A DNA stretch of 64,000 bases from Sebastes aleutianus (Eukaryota > Chordata > Actinopteri > Perciformes > Sebastidae). Location of the stretch: the NCBI GenBank assembly GCA_916700875.1, contig CAKAKS010000034.1, positions 12,978,195 through 13,042,194 on the forward strand, given 5' to 3'. The notes beneath the pieces are model-generated. The model ran no database searches. It was not told where the DNA came from and worked only from the letters and a program-made list of their open reading frames with translations. Below are positions 10,801 to 20,743 of the stretch, in pieces (position 1 is the stretch's first letter; every line of letters starts with the position of its first letter). Made by a program: the position numbers and the translations under genes.

Positions 10801-13800
10801 GACAGCAACTGTTGTCAACAAGCCATCTACAAACACAAATATACCTACCCTTGGATGACCTAAGCAGGATGTTGTTGCATAGTTTTGCTGTATCATTACC
10901 AGTATTTCCCTCCTTTTTGCATGCACATTCATTCGCACTCGTCAGACAATCACTTACCAGCAAGGAAGAGGTTAACGTACTGGTTTCCTCCTAGGTTGAC
11001 TGAGCCCAAAGAGAAGACGTAGTAGCCCAGGCTGCCGATGAACCAGATGGCCCACACTGTACATGTGCGGCCAGCCATCCTCCAGCTGCCGAACAGATCC
11101 AGGATGGAGAGCTTCTTCTCTGACTGCGGCGGCCGGTCCTCTGCCTCCTCCAGCAGAGCTTTGCCGTTCTCTTTCTCCTCCGGCTCCAGGAGCTCCTGCA
11201 CCTTCAGCCGGCATTCGAGGCCGTTGACGCGGGCAATCCTGTCCAGCAGGGCCTGAGCGTCCTTGTAACGGCCCTTGGCGAGCAAATAAAAGGGCGTCTC
11301 GGGGAACTTCCAGCAGCAGAACAGGAAGGGCGAGGTGCATGTGGAGAGGATGATCTGGTAGATCCACCAGACCCGCACCAGGTAACCGGTCAGAGCCACC
11401 ACCATGATGCCGACAGCGAAGGCCGCGTGCACGTGCATAGAGGTCCACGTGCGTACCTTGATCCCAGTGAACTCTGTGACGTAGACAAACACCACCACGA
11501 GGTAGCCACTGGACACCTGCCAAAAGCAAGTATGGGAAAGAGGAAAGGAGGGACACAGATGATGAAGGAGGAAGATGGAAAGGGGGGAATTTATAATATA
11601 CGTGCTTGCAGCTGCATTAATCAGCGCTTTGTGTCAGTATTGTTACCACAGAATACACAGTGCCTGGTTGTAAAGTATTTAAGGATTTGAAATGGTGTCT
11701 TTCCTTTAGGCCACATATTTGTAACATTTACATTTAAGAAGCAGCTATTGGATAAAGCTAAATGATAAATGTAAGAGTAGCACAAGTAGAAAAGAATCAT
11801 AAAATCAGCAGACAGATACACAGCTATGCACGTCTATGCCACCGTAAACTGCTCGTCATACCGGACTAATCCAGACTGTAGCAGCAAAACCCCTGAGTGC
11901 ATTGAACTGATCAAGGGGTGAATTTAATCACTTATTTATTCAAGTCTCCAATTGTAAAAGAAACAATGTGCCCTTTCGTCTTTTAAAAGTTACATAGTGT
12001 TGCTTTAAAGTGTAAAAATTGGCATTATTGCTTGCTCCAGATGTTGTTCACTGGATCAACTCATTTCCACTTGTATGCATATACAGCAAACATGTTTAAT
12101 GTTGTTTTCTTTGTCAGGTCAAAATCTCTGTGTAATACAGACTGCATGGCAGTTAATCAGGTGTTAAGTCCCTGCTTATTAAACGCTGTTCAGTGTGTCT
12201 TTGCAGTGTGAGCCTTCACTATCTGAGAGTCAGATTCTATGTGAAAAACAACAGCTGTAGCTGAGGACTGGGTGGGTGGGGGTGGTAGAAGACGGAGAGG
12301 AGAGGGGTGAAACAGTGGACACACTGTGAGGGCACTCAGCACAACTTAACTGCTGTGCGGACCAACCATATCCATAATGTCTCCCTTGCTTCGCCTTGTA
12401 AACATGTTGTTTTATGCACATATTATGTTTTACTTTTGTACACAAAAACACCAATGTACACTCACATAAACATACACTCTTAGTTTCTTGCTCTGCAGCT
12501 GTTTACATTTTAGGTTAACAGCTTCAGAAGGACAACAACTCAACTCAGACGTAATGCCATATTCATATTTACACAGATATCTATGCTATAATAGACCCTG
12601 CCCGTAACATCTCCATACATTTAAAGTTTTTCTCATTTATGAAAAATATAAGCAATTATGGTCTAATTTCTGCTTGCATTCCCTATATGATTATTACATG
12701 ACTTTGTTGAATACTCGATTCTGATTGGTCAATCACAGCGTTCTACGGTCTGTTATTTCTTTATAACAGACCGTTGCTATGTATAACAGACCGTTGCTAT
12801 GGACACAATTCTGACCATGTTTGTGTCAAATTATTGATTTCTTAATTAAGTAGCCGTGTAATAAGCAGGATAATGTACAGCTAGCAGGTCAGGGCAATGC
12901 AAGACCCCTCCACATTGGGGTTTATTTCACAATAATGCCCGGCTCACTGTACATTATCCCTTACTGAATGCTTTTTCAAAGTTTATGTGGGTAAATATTT
13001 AATTCCCAGTAAAAAAAAGTGGGTAGAAGTATAATAAGTTACACATTTATAGTAAGTTATGTTCTTAAAATACACAGCTGGAACAAACATCTTGCTTCGG
13101 TTTGCATGCTGGCTTGCAACAGGAGGTTGTATTCACAGAGAACAGTGATTGGCAAAGAGGTTGTTTTGTAGAAAAGCAGAAAGTAGGGCACCTCCCTTGT
13201 CCCATACTGGGTGTTAATAGTGTTAACAGGGACTTTTTTCCAAAACAAGTGACATTAGTGTTTTGAAAACATTTTTTGCAAAATACAATTTCACACTGGT
13301 GGATTACCATTATCCACTAAGTTAGAGGTCTCTGGAAATGTACTGGAAGTTCATGTCACAGTTGTTCACCTACCTACTTTTCTTTTGGTATGCTCTTATA
13401 TCATTCATTCCACATTAGGCTTTTACAGTATACCCACCTATCAACCAAAAAGCCATTGGAATATATTCTTACACACACATGTGGGTATTTGGGGTCTTTT
13501 TCATTGTGGCTGGAGGTGCAAATAACTGGTTGCTATGGAGGCGGAGGTGCAAATATGCATTGTAGCGGACGACGGCGTGGGTAGAGCGTGACATCACTGT
13601 GTGTAAACAAATAGAAGAGTATATCCACTTCCTCCTTGGTAACCTACTACCCATCTACCTTGCAGTACACCCACCTCATCAATGACGACTACACTACTGC
13701 AGATACACAACCACATACAGTACATACACACACTGAACTCACCATGGCAAGGAGGAAGCGGAGCACCACAAAGAAATAGTAGTTCCCAGAGAACGCAACA

Positions 13801-16800
13801 GACACCCCGAGTATAAACTGACAGAGGCTGGTGAACATCAGGATCCTCACACGACCAACTCTGGAGGAGAGAGACACATCCAACCCAGGTAGAGAAACAG
13901 AGAGAGGGCGAAAGAGAGATAACATAATCGAGTTAACATTAGTTAACAGGTAAGCAATGCATTTAATATAGGATATTTTAATTGTCAAAGTTGTGTTGGA
14001 GCTGTCAGGTACAGCAGGCCAATATAATGCTGTACTCACGGTACAGTGCTAGACCAACATTTTGATGTAGGCATGACTTGGCATATATATTACATTAGGG
14101 CTGCAACTAACGATTATTTACATTGTCCATTAATCTGTCGATTATTTTCTCGATTAATCAATTAGTTGTTTGGTCTATAAAATGTCAGAAAATGGTGAAA
14201 AAGGACGATCAGTGTTTCCCAAAGCTCAAGACGACGTCCTCAAATGTCTTGTTTTGTCCACAACTCAAAGATATTCAGTTAACTAGAGGTCATAGAGGAG
14301 TAAAGAAACCAGAAAATATTCACATTCAAGAAGCTAATTCACTTTATACCTTACACATTTGCCTCACATTCTACTTGAACAATATCTAACACCTTTATTC
14401 TCCAGCTCTGTGTTTGGAGTTTAACATAAACATGGGATGGCCACTTTGCCTCGAACATAAAGAAGAGATGCTTAAGCACCTCTTTGCCTGCTCAATGTAA
14501 CTCACAGCCAGCAAAACTTGACCTCACAGTGTGAGCCACAGGGACCAGTACTTTGACAATGCTCAGCTCAGAAAGGCATTCAACCAGTCGTGGTGGATAA
14601 GACAATGGATAAAAACACAAGACCTGATACAGTGAGGTGACAATGATCCATAATAACAACTGCTATCAGCATTTAATCATTACCTTATAAGATGGTTGGC
14701 AGACATCAAAGCAACGACTAACTTTATATCAGACCAAAGTCCTACTACTAAATGTTGACCACTTTGTCTGGGGACACCTGATATGTCCAAAGTGTGTCGG
14801 GACACTTACTATTGTTTTCCTGCCGCTCTCATCTCTTCTTCTTTCCATCCTCATCCGCATCAACCATCCACCTTCCCAGCCTAACTATCACTCTCATCAT
14901 CCCTCTCCCATATGCTTCATGCCTCCATGTTTGGTAGGGCAACTCAGTCCTGTGCTCATATATCAGTATAGTATATCAGAAGTGTCTCCTGAAGTTATGA
15001 CTACATGTGTAAAGGATTATAAAGGGTCTGTGCTCTTGTTCCCACCCCTGTGTGAATTCAAAGTACCCACCCTCTCCTCCTCCATCCTGCAGCCCCGGCT
15101 TACCTGTCAGCAATGTCCCCAAACACCAACGCTCCGATCAGCACCCCCAGCATGAAGGTGGGCTGGCACAGCTTGGCAAGCCACTCTCTCTCACACACTA
15201 AGTCCCAGTCCGTCACTATGCTTTGGTGAACTTCAGTGAGGTCATAAACAAAGTTCCCATCGCAGGCTTTCCCTGTTTTGTTGCCATCAAAGTCGTACGT
15301 AAAGTATTGTGGGTCGATGCGCAGGGCGCAGTGGCACCGGCTGAGCTCCCACTGATCTCCCTCTGCCGTCCTCACCACCAAGGGCCCAGTCCCCGCCTTG
15401 AAGAGCGGCAGGATGTCTTCCAGGCTAGATCCCGTCAAGTTACCGTATAGGACATCGGTGATGTTGCCGGGCACGCTGCACACAAAGTTTGGCGTCTGCA
15501 CTAAGAAGACAGAGGCCAGGTAGTGGATCCCACAGGCTACGGCCTGGAAGACTGCTGCGAAGTACAGACATGCCTGAAATCTGGAGAGAAAGAAAATGCA
15601 TTAAAAATATGATGACACCAGAGCTGAAGAGGAGATGATGATGATGAGTGATTTGGAGCAATTAATTAGTCCTCCCATTTAGCAGACAACTGCAAAAAGG
15701 TCACCTTAACAACTCATTGTCTATATCCATATAAAGCTCTTCCCATGTGCGTAAAAAATATAGTGATTAGTTCAAAACAAGCATCACAAACTGCATTGGA
15801 TTTAATAGAAATGTTGAGACAAGTTGGACTATGATGGACAGGTGAAATCGTCTATTATCTAAACTTTAAAGCCAAAATGGACAAGAAGTCAAAAGTGCTC
15901 AGAATCTCCAAAATGGTATCATCAACAGTCTAATGACAAAGTGAGCAAACTCTATATGCTGATTAAAACAGTTGAAAGCTTAGTGAGTTGACATTGAGCT
16001 AAGATTGTAAATATATAAAAAGACAATATTAAAACTAAATTAAAGGTGCAGTGTGTAGGATCTGGCGGTATCTAGCGGTGAGGTGAGGAGATTGCAACCA
16101 ACTGAAGCCTCTCCCGTGGTCGTGTCTAGAAGGGAACCCGCAAATTGCAAAAATCTGACCTTAACTATTCGAGGTCAATGCCTAGCCTTAACAATCTCTA
16201 CCCTCTCCTGTGTGCCAAGCCTGTAGGAGATCTATGGTGGCCAACGCGAAAACGCGAATGGCCCTCTCTAGAGCCATTTGAAGCAGAGCCAGTGGCTAGA
16301 GTGTGTATGTATGAGGGGAAGTGAGTGGTGAAGCAAGAGAGAGAGAGCGGCGGCGATGGGAGCGAGTAACGTTATCGACTCCGGATCAAGCAGGAAAAGT
16401 TAACAGAGTTTGGTTTGTCCGTTCTGGGCTTCTGTAGATACATGGCGGTGCAACATGACGAATGCCGTGGAGAGGACCCGTTCCCTATGTAGATATAAAC
16501 GACTCATTCTAAGGTAACGAAAACACAACAATTTTTATTATTAGGTGATTATACACTAAAGAAAACATATTTATTAATATTATATTCCATTTTCTGCCAG
16601 TAGATCCCCTTAAATGTTACACACTGGTCCTTTAAGAGTTCATTATAATGGTCTTTTGATAGGAATGGGCAGAGCAAGAAAGTCCTTAGCCAGAGTCACT
16701 TCTACTCCACTGTCCTGTAGCGTATAGTATTTTGTAAAGTAGTGTAGTAGTTAGTAAAGTCCCCTAAGGCAAACTTGTGATTTATGATATTGGGCTATAC

Positions 16801-17773
16801 AAATGAAATTGACTTTATTTGACTCACCTTCAAATATATCATAAATGTTCATATTTTGAAGTGTAAATTGTTCTTTTAAGCTACAAAACAAGTGTTTGGA
16901 AAAAAACTACAATGGTGGTGGGAACAGATATACTCTATTTTGTTATGCAAAAGGACGAACTGCACAAAAACTTGGGCTACCCCCTCTAAGTCGATTAATC
17001 GGTCGTTTTGGTCTTAGTCGACCAAGATTTCTTTAGACAATTAGTCGTTATTTAATGCTTTTTCATGCTGAATGACTTATTTCCAATAAACCTATGAGCA
17101 CATCTCTGGTAAACATCAGATTTAAAGTGGTGCTCTTGTGTGGGTTTTTTTTGTGGAAAAACTCAGTTTTGCAGATCTATTGATTAAATCAACTAATCGA
17201 TTATAGTCGACAAATAGTGTTAGTCAACTAAGAATTTCTTTGGTCAAGGAAAGCCCTGACAAAAAACAAACTACATGTGCTTTATGAGAAAACCTAATTA
17301 ATGAAGTTAAATTAATTCAGCAAATTTTATTTTAAAAGAAAGAAAGTGGAACATCTGGTGAATAGTTACATTCTGTCATTTTTAACTTTTATGCGATTCA
17401 AAAAGAAAAGACAGTTCTAATAACAGGTGGAATAGTTTATTCTCTAAAGAGGTCCTCTGAGGTGAACCCCTCAGTAAACATTTAGATGTGGTAGAAACAG
17501 ATGTTAAAATTATCCAAAAGCATTCCGCACCAGTAATGAAATGTAAGACGGCAATCTCTTTTAGTTACAGCCTAGTATTTGTTTACAAAAGCGCATCTGT
17601 AAACATGGAATAAAAATAACTTTAGTTACTATTGCAAAACTACCCAACAGGTTGTTGATGATACCACAAAAACAGCTCCAATTCACTCACAAAAAACAAA
17701 AGGAAATGTGCCAATTTAGTGTTTGATACCTTTTGAAATGTCCGAGCTCGTCGAATAATCTCTCTACGGTCAT
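4692..17773 (-). CDS. slc22a16: SLC22 family organic cation/carnitine transporter, SLC22A16-like (8 exons, complete)
   Basis: Joined exons 17773-17730, 15580-15104, 13860-13743, 11516-10958, 10185-10058, 6932-6823, 6307-6208 and 4886-4692 give 1731 nt, 576 residues plus TGA. All introns are GT-AG and all phases agree. Family features seen: a short N-terminus with GHFKRFQ at 11-17; TM1 at about 16-42; a large outer loop (43-150) with N-glycosylation sequons at N54, N62 and N115 and several cysteines; the MFS motif GDIADRVGR at 169-177; an acidic cytoplasmic loop at about 295-355; DRIGRKK at 415-421; ELYPTIIR at 472-479; and LLLPETLGKPL at 527-537. Twelve membrane segments are expected. Human SLC22A16 is about the same length and carries carnitine and other organic cations across the plasma membrane. 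Next to mettl24 and cdc40, slc22a16 is the best name; another SLC22A4/5/16-clade paralog is the alternative. Confidence 0.88.
4978..6108. mobile_element. non-autonomous hAT-like DNA transposon in slc22a16 intron 7
   Basis: The ends are inverted: TAGTGTTGCACGGTATACC on the left and, read from the other strand, TAGTGTTGTCACGATACC on the right. The flanking 8-mers ATGGAAAC (4970-4977) and ATAGGAAC (6109-6116) agree at six of eight positions, as expected of an old hAT target-site duplication. GTATCG/CGATAC words recur at both ends. No transposase was recognised inside, so it needed a partner to move. It fills most of the 1.3 kb intron between exons 7 and 8. Confidence 0.7.
5747..5990. repeat. dispersed teleost repeat nested in the hAT-like element
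   Basis: Begins near ATCAGAATCAGAAATACTT and ATTGATCCCTCGGGA, a motif common at the 3' ends of fish non-LTR retroelements as I recall. An A-rich stretch follows. It interrupts the hAT-like element, so it inserted later. Confidence 0.45.
6208..6307 (-). CDS. slc22a16: slc22a16 exon 7: TM11
   Basis: 100 nt, residues 479-512. The acceptor ends TTCCAG and the donor is CCTCAG|GTATAC. It encodes SLAVGSGSMMCRVG and the start of TM11. The first base completes Arg479 and the exon ends in phase 0. Confidence 0.92.
6308..6822 (-). other. slc22a16: slc22a16 intron 6
   Basis: A 515-base GT-AG intron. No repeat or other feature was recognised in it. Confidence 0.7.
6823..6932 (-). CDS. slc22a16: slc22a16 exon 6: TM10 and ELYPTIIR motif
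   Basis: 110 nt, residues 443-479. The acceptor is CTTTTCCACAG and the donor is ATCATCAG|GTAAGA. It encodes MTGKFAIAIAFG and YLYTCELYPTIIR, which is a hallmark of SLC22 transporters. Confidence 0.93.
6933..10057 (-). other. slc22a16: slc22a16 intron 5
   Basis: A 3.1 kb intron. It holds a hairpin at 8368-8400 and, around 8765-8850, tandem ACTCCCTACTC words and an ACTATATAGTGAGCTC stretch that resemble a short fish MITE. No exon was recognised: open frames such as 8042-8368 show no family signal. Confidence 0.5.
8368..8400. repeat. inverted repeat (hairpin)
   Basis: Perfect 10-base arms, TATGGGATCA at 8368-8377 and TGATCCCATA at 8391-8400, with a 13-base AT-rich loop. Confidence 0.8.
10058..10185 (-). 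CDS. slc22a16: slc22a16 exon 5: TM8-TM9
   Basis: 128 nt, residues 400-442. The acceptor is TGTTTCCAG and the donor is CCTCCT|GTACGT. It contains EIPSYLVG and MDRIGRKK, the second MFS loop signature between the two halves of the transporter, then a hydrophobic helix ending in VVPP. Confidence 0.92.
10186..10957 (-). other. slc22a16: slc22a16 intron 4
   Basis: A 772-base GT-AG intron. Nothing else was recognised in it. Confidence 0.65.
10958..11516 (-). CDS. slc22a16: slc22a16 exon 4 (559 nt): TM4-TM7 and cytoplasmic loop
   Basis: Residues 214-400. This single large exon holds TM4-TM6 (YVTEFTG at 225-231, then WWIYQII), the KFPETPFYLL...GRY motif at 283-297 that follows TM6 in SLC22 proteins, an acidic and basic cytoplasmic loop (residues 322-350 rich in E and K), and TM7. 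The donor is CTTGCTG|GTAAGT, phase 1. In OCTN-type SLC22 genes this stretch is usually divided among several exons, as I recall, so the size suggests merged exons or a subgroup difference. Confidence 0.93.
11517..13742 (-). other. slc22a16: slc22a16 intron 3
   Basis: A 2.2 kb intron. It contains the structured repeat at 12710-12965; the rest shows no recognised feature. Confidence 0.55.
12710..12965. repeat. repeat with two nested inverted repeats and a short tandem copy
   Basis: A perfect 12-base hairpin (ACGGTCTGTTAT at 12745-12756 with its complement at 12763-12774), a direct copy of ATAACAGACCGTTGCTATG just after it (12783-12801), and 13-base inverted arms GGATAATGTACAG (12868-12880) and CTGTACATTATCC (12947-12959). 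The make-up suggests a short DNA element or MITE, family not identified. Confidence 0.6.
13743..13860 (-). CDS. slc22a16: slc22a16 exon 3: MFS signature end, TM3-TM4
   Basis: 118 nt, residues 174-213. The acceptor is TCTCCTCCAG and the donor is GCCATG|GTGAGT. It completes the DRVGRVR loop motif and encodes hydrophobic segments containing QFILGVSVAF and FVVLRFLLAM. It ends in phase 0. Confidence 0.92.
13861..15103 (-). other. slc22a16: slc22a16 intron 2
   Basis: A 1.24 kb intron. It carries the hAT-like short element at 14096-14340; otherwise nothing was recognised. Confidence 0.55.
14096..14340. mobile_element. hAT-like dispersed repeat (AGGGCTGCAACTAACGATTA family)
   Basis: Starts TTAGGGCTGCAACTAACGA, continues with repeated CGATTAATC words, GTTTGGTCTATAAAATGTCAG and ATATTCAGTTAACTAGAGG. 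This is a common percomorph repeat as I recall it. The right end is not clear. Confidence 0.65.
15104..15580 (-). CDS. slc22a16: slc22a16 exon 2: TM1, outer loop, TM2
   Basis: 477 nt, residues 15-174. It follows a pyrimidine-rich acceptor (TTTCTCTCCAG) and ends at GCTGACAG|GTAAGC. It encodes TM1, the SLC22-type extracellular loop with three N-X-S/T sequons (54, 62, 115) and cysteines at 49, 97, 99, 121, 144 and 153, then TM2 leading into the GDIADR part of the MFS signature. Confidence 0.93.
16040..16635. mobile_element. TTAA-flanked MITE (AAAGGTGCAGTGTGTA ends)
   Basis: The left end is TTAAAGGTGCAGTGTGTAG and the right end, on the other strand, is TTAAAGGACCAGTGTGTAAC. A TTAA at each border is the target-site duplication of piggyBac-type transposases. 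It is 596 bp with no coding capacity, so it is non-autonomous. Part of the interior (about 16150-16195) recurs inverted near 30330-30365. Confidence 0.8.
16983..17260. mobile_element. hAT-like relic (TCGATTAATCGG / AGTCGAC words)
   Basis: Contains GTCGATTAATCGG, TTAGTCGACCAAGA, CGATTATAGTCGAC and ends AAGAATTTCTTTGGTCAAGG then AAAGCCCTGAC. It looks like an old copy of a short hAT-type repeat frequent in fish. The borders are approximate. Confidence 0.55.
17730..17773 (-). CDS. slc22a16: slc22a16 exon 1 (start codon exon)
   Basis: The ATG lies at 17773-17771 and the exon encodes MTVERLFDELGHFK plus two bases of Arg15. The donor is AAAAG|GTATCA. The spacing from Met to the GHFxRFQ motif matches SLC22 N-termini, which is why this start was chosen. 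The frame continues into exon 2 as arginine-phenylalanine-glutamine. Confidence 0.85.
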
Positions 17774-17890
17774 TTTGTGTGTGCGTCGAGGCTCCCGGTG
17801 CGTGTTTCTCTGTCCCCGGTGGGCAGCGGATCCTCCTGAGCTCCAACACTCAATAATAAACTGTCTGTGACTTCCACTGAGCGGACGAAG
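17774..17890 (-). promoter_or_regulatory. slc22a16: slc22a16 5' UTR / promoter-proximal region
   Basis: Moderately GC-rich sequence directly before the slc22a16 start codon. No TATA box was recognised; the true transcription start is unknown. Confidence 0.3.
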
Positions 17891-18049
17891 TGAAGGGAGG
17901 AGGGGCGTACACACACATGCACACACACTCACACACACAAACTCACCCAGAAAACACTTTCTTTCAGGTGAACTGAGATATAATCTAAATTGTTCTGTCC
18001 TTAATTTTCTCTGACAGTAACTGGCTATTCTAGTCATAATAAAAACATG

Positions 18050-18079
18050 GATATAAAACACTTTAATGTGTTTTATATC
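18050..18079. repeat. perfect 12-bp inverted repeat upstream of slc22a16
   Basis: GATATAAAACAC at 18050-18061 and its exact complement at 18068-18079, with a 6-base loop TTTAAT. It sits about 280 bases upstream of the slc22a16 start codon. Confidence 0.85.
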
Positions 18080-18111
18080 TATGGTGATGATGAATGGACT
18101 CTTTATTACAG

Positions 18112-18180
18112 GGCCGGCTCTAGCCCTTTTGGTGCCCTATAGGTGAAATTCAGATTTGGAATGGCCCCCCCAAATCCCCC
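18112..18180. repeat. dispersed repeat (GGCTCTAGCCCTTTTGGTGCCC)
   Basis: The segment around GGCTCTAGCCCTTTTGGTGC is found again at 54121-54170 in the same orientation, followed in both by AAATTC-GATTTGGA. Confidence 0.7.
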
Positions 18181-18269
18181 CTATCACCGGGTTAGGGTCC
18201 AAACCGCCACAACCCCTAACCCTAGCCCCGTAACATACATCAGACATCACACTGATTTTAAAACAAAAG

Positions 18270-18992
18270 TTAAAGGGACTGTTTGTAACTTCTTACACGT
18301 ATAAATCATTGCGGGTCGGTGTCCCATGCGCGCTCGCGTGTGGCTACGCTGTTCAGACTCAGACTCCAACACAAACTACACGGAAGCACCAAAACCGCAA
18401 AGTTATATCTAGTGAAGCCCGTCTGTTAAACAGTGTTGGCCTCGGTCGGAGTCTCTGCTCCTCTGCCTGCTTGCCTTCACTCACACACCGCGCTCGTTCT
18501 TGCTTTTTCGCTCCACTTTTACGTGCATGCGCGCACACTCCACACTGCAGAAGAGTTAGTTTAGCTCTGAGAATATCTAGTGAATGTACAGTGGACGTTT
18601 GTGCAGAAATAAATGCTGCAGCTCCTCCAGACCAACAGAGGTTTCCGTGTCTTGTGAAGTGACGGGGCTCCGCAGCGAGTAACGTTATCGTCTCAGACCG
18701 GGTGCCGGTGTCTTCCCTGTTCCCTCCGGCCGCGGTCGGGAGGCTGAAGCAGGAAAAGCCAACACTAGGATCAGCATTGGTTCATGGAGAGACCTTCGTC
18801 TGGTCAGCTAACATTACTGCCAAGCAACTGACATATAGAGTGATATTGTGGTTTTAGCTGACGTGTGATGCTAGTTCATGTCTATTTAGAGCGAGCACAA
18901 GCGTGAGCCCGAGCAACAGGACGCTGACTTTCGTTGACCACAGGTGTCGCTATTAACAAGCAATTTCTGATTCTTTCAAACACTCCCTTTAA
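18270..18992 (+). mobile_element. TTAA-flanked GC-rich MITE, copy 1
   Basis: 723 bp bounded by TTAA. It starts TTAAAGGGACTGTTTGTAAC and ends ...CACTCCCTTTAA. The interior is CpG-rich and includes GAATATCTAGTGAATG and GCTCCTCCAGACCAACAGAG, which recur on the opposite strand in the copy at 59632-60336. It lies about 0.5 kb upstream of the slc22a16 start codon and has no coding capacity. Confidence 0.85.
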
Positions 18993-19129
18993 GATTTATA
19001 TTTTGATAAATAACTGTATTTATTAGAATATAAAGAAAATAAATATAAAAGTTTTATTTATGCAAATGGTCCCAATCTGTAGATATGCACTTATTAATGA
19101 TACAGCACAATTATATAATTTATAGCAAA

Positions 19130-19205
19130 TTATTTTGTGGACCCCCTGACTAAGTGCCATGGACCCCTGGGGATCCCCGGTCCCCACTTTGAGATTCACT
19201 GATGT
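19130..19205. repeat. hAT-type terminal fragment
   Basis: Ends with CCCCACTTTGAGATTCACTG, the complement of the CAGTGGTTCTCAAAGTGGGG type of terminal sequence found in many hAT elements. Only a fragment is recognisable. Confidence 0.4.
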
Positions 19206-19514
19206 AGACAGTATCAGTCTATAAGCATAACTGTTTCTCCTGTTGTAAACAGACCGCTAAAGGGCAACACTGGGCCCCTGACATCATGGGGACATATTTC
19301 TCCTGAGGTGCTAGCCCTGTCAGGATCAACCGTCTCAGAAACCAATGAAACAAGCAGCTGCTGTAAATATGCCTGGTGTTTACAACTTAAACATAGTGGT
19401 AATGAGCTGTTGAGTTCATAATCATCAAAAGGTCACAGTTGATCTCTAAACCAACAATATGCTGCTCTATCCTTACTGGTGTCTCCTCTTTCCATTTGTT
19501 CCACTCCAAACCAG

Positions 19515-20035
19515 AGCTGCAAGTAATGACTATTATTTATTGTTGATTAATGGGAACAGGAGAAGGACATGGCTACCCTTCGTCTCCTAAAGGAGTTTTT
19601 ACATCTTCACTTTTAAAACTTTGACACCACGAGGTCTGATCCATGAAATATATGAATAATACTGCAAATCTGATCCAAGATTTATTTATGGTATACCTTC
19701 TTGTTGATCTGAATTGATTTATGTCTCGGAGCATAATTCAACTCCTGCTATCAATAATTCTGCACATTATTTTCTTGATTAAGTGATTCATTGTTTGGTC
19801 TGTGAAACATCCGAAAATAGTAGGAGATTGCCATTACAATTCCCTGGAGCCTGAAGGGACATCTACAAATAGCATTGCTTTTGTCAAATTAATAGTCCAA
19901 ACCCCAAAAATATTCAGTTTGCTCTTAATTAAGACAAGCATAAGCAGCAATTTCTCAAATTTGAGAGGATGGAATCATGAAATATTTGGCATTTACGCTA
20001 TTAAATGATAAATGAATCGTTTCAGCTCTACTCAA
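19515..20035. mobile_element. degraded hAT-like repeat related to 14096-14340
   Basis: Begins CAGAGCTGCAAGTAATGAC, has TTGTTTGGTCTGTGAAACATCCGAAAATAG and ATATTCAGTTTGC, and ends AATGAATCGTTTCAGCTCT. It is an older, diverged and interrupted version of the family. Confidence 0.5.
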
Positions 20036-20703
20036 AACGCGGAAAACTTGATACAAACATGAATTGCTGGCCTGTGTTGTGTATCTTTGCATGTCTGTGT
20101 GTGTGTAATAGAGCATAGTAATTAGTCTTTAAGGGTAAATCAGACCTTTTCGGACCCTTTATGTTGCACGAGTTTAGCCAGATTGTACAGTACAAGCCTC
20201 GCCTCTCTGTGTGCCTGAGTGTGTGCATGCATTTGTGTTTAATTTTAATGAAACATGCTGTTAAGTGCCGCCATCTGCACGTCTCTGTGCCTACAAGTGT
20301 TCCTCTTGAAGCCTTTGATTAATGATTGATATGAGCTGTAGTTGTATTGACTTACTACACCGTGCCTTGGCTGGATTTAGCAGGACATTACACACTGGGA
20401 CAGTGTTTGTTTTTGCCATCGAGCTGACTCGCCATCTGCTCCACACCGTCCGATGGGAAATAATTAAACAGTAGAGGTGTAATTGGAATAGGTAATTCAT
20501 GCAGGCTGACAATTTATAAACAGTTTGATAGCTTAAAATGAACAAAAGGTCTCCTTGTCAACATTCAGTGTTTCAGGTGTAACATTTAAACATCGACAAA
20601 TCATTCTCTGGTGTCATTACCAGCCTTTTCTGACCTCCAAATTGCATTTCATTTCCATGCCAAAAGGTTGGTTGTCATAGGAAATGTAGTGGGTAAAAGC
20701 AGA

Positions 20704-20743
20704 CTGATTTATGGCACAAACAGCTGTTGTTGCCATAAATCAG
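20704..20743. promoter_or_regulatory. near-perfect 40-bp palindrome with TTTATGGC / GCCATAAA arms
   Basis: Arms CTGATTTATGGCA (20704-20716) and TGCCATAAATCAG (20731-20743) are exact complements; the 14-base centre includes ACAGCTGT, itself a palindrome and an E-box. TTTATGGC is the preferred site of CDX and posterior HOX proteins, so a paired regulatory site is a reasonable reading. The function is inferred. Confidence 0.5.

Larger units (their letters stand above)
15581..17729 (-). other. slc22a16: slc22a16 intron 1
   Basis: A 2.1 kb intron just after the 44-base first coding exon. It contains the TTAA MITE at 16040-16635 and the hAT-like relic at 16983-17260. Confidence 0.6.

Noticed and set aside
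10972..11556. 194-codon minus frame overlapping slc22a16 exon 4
   Set aside because: Wrong frame of a real exon; arginine- and glycine-rich with no membrane pattern.
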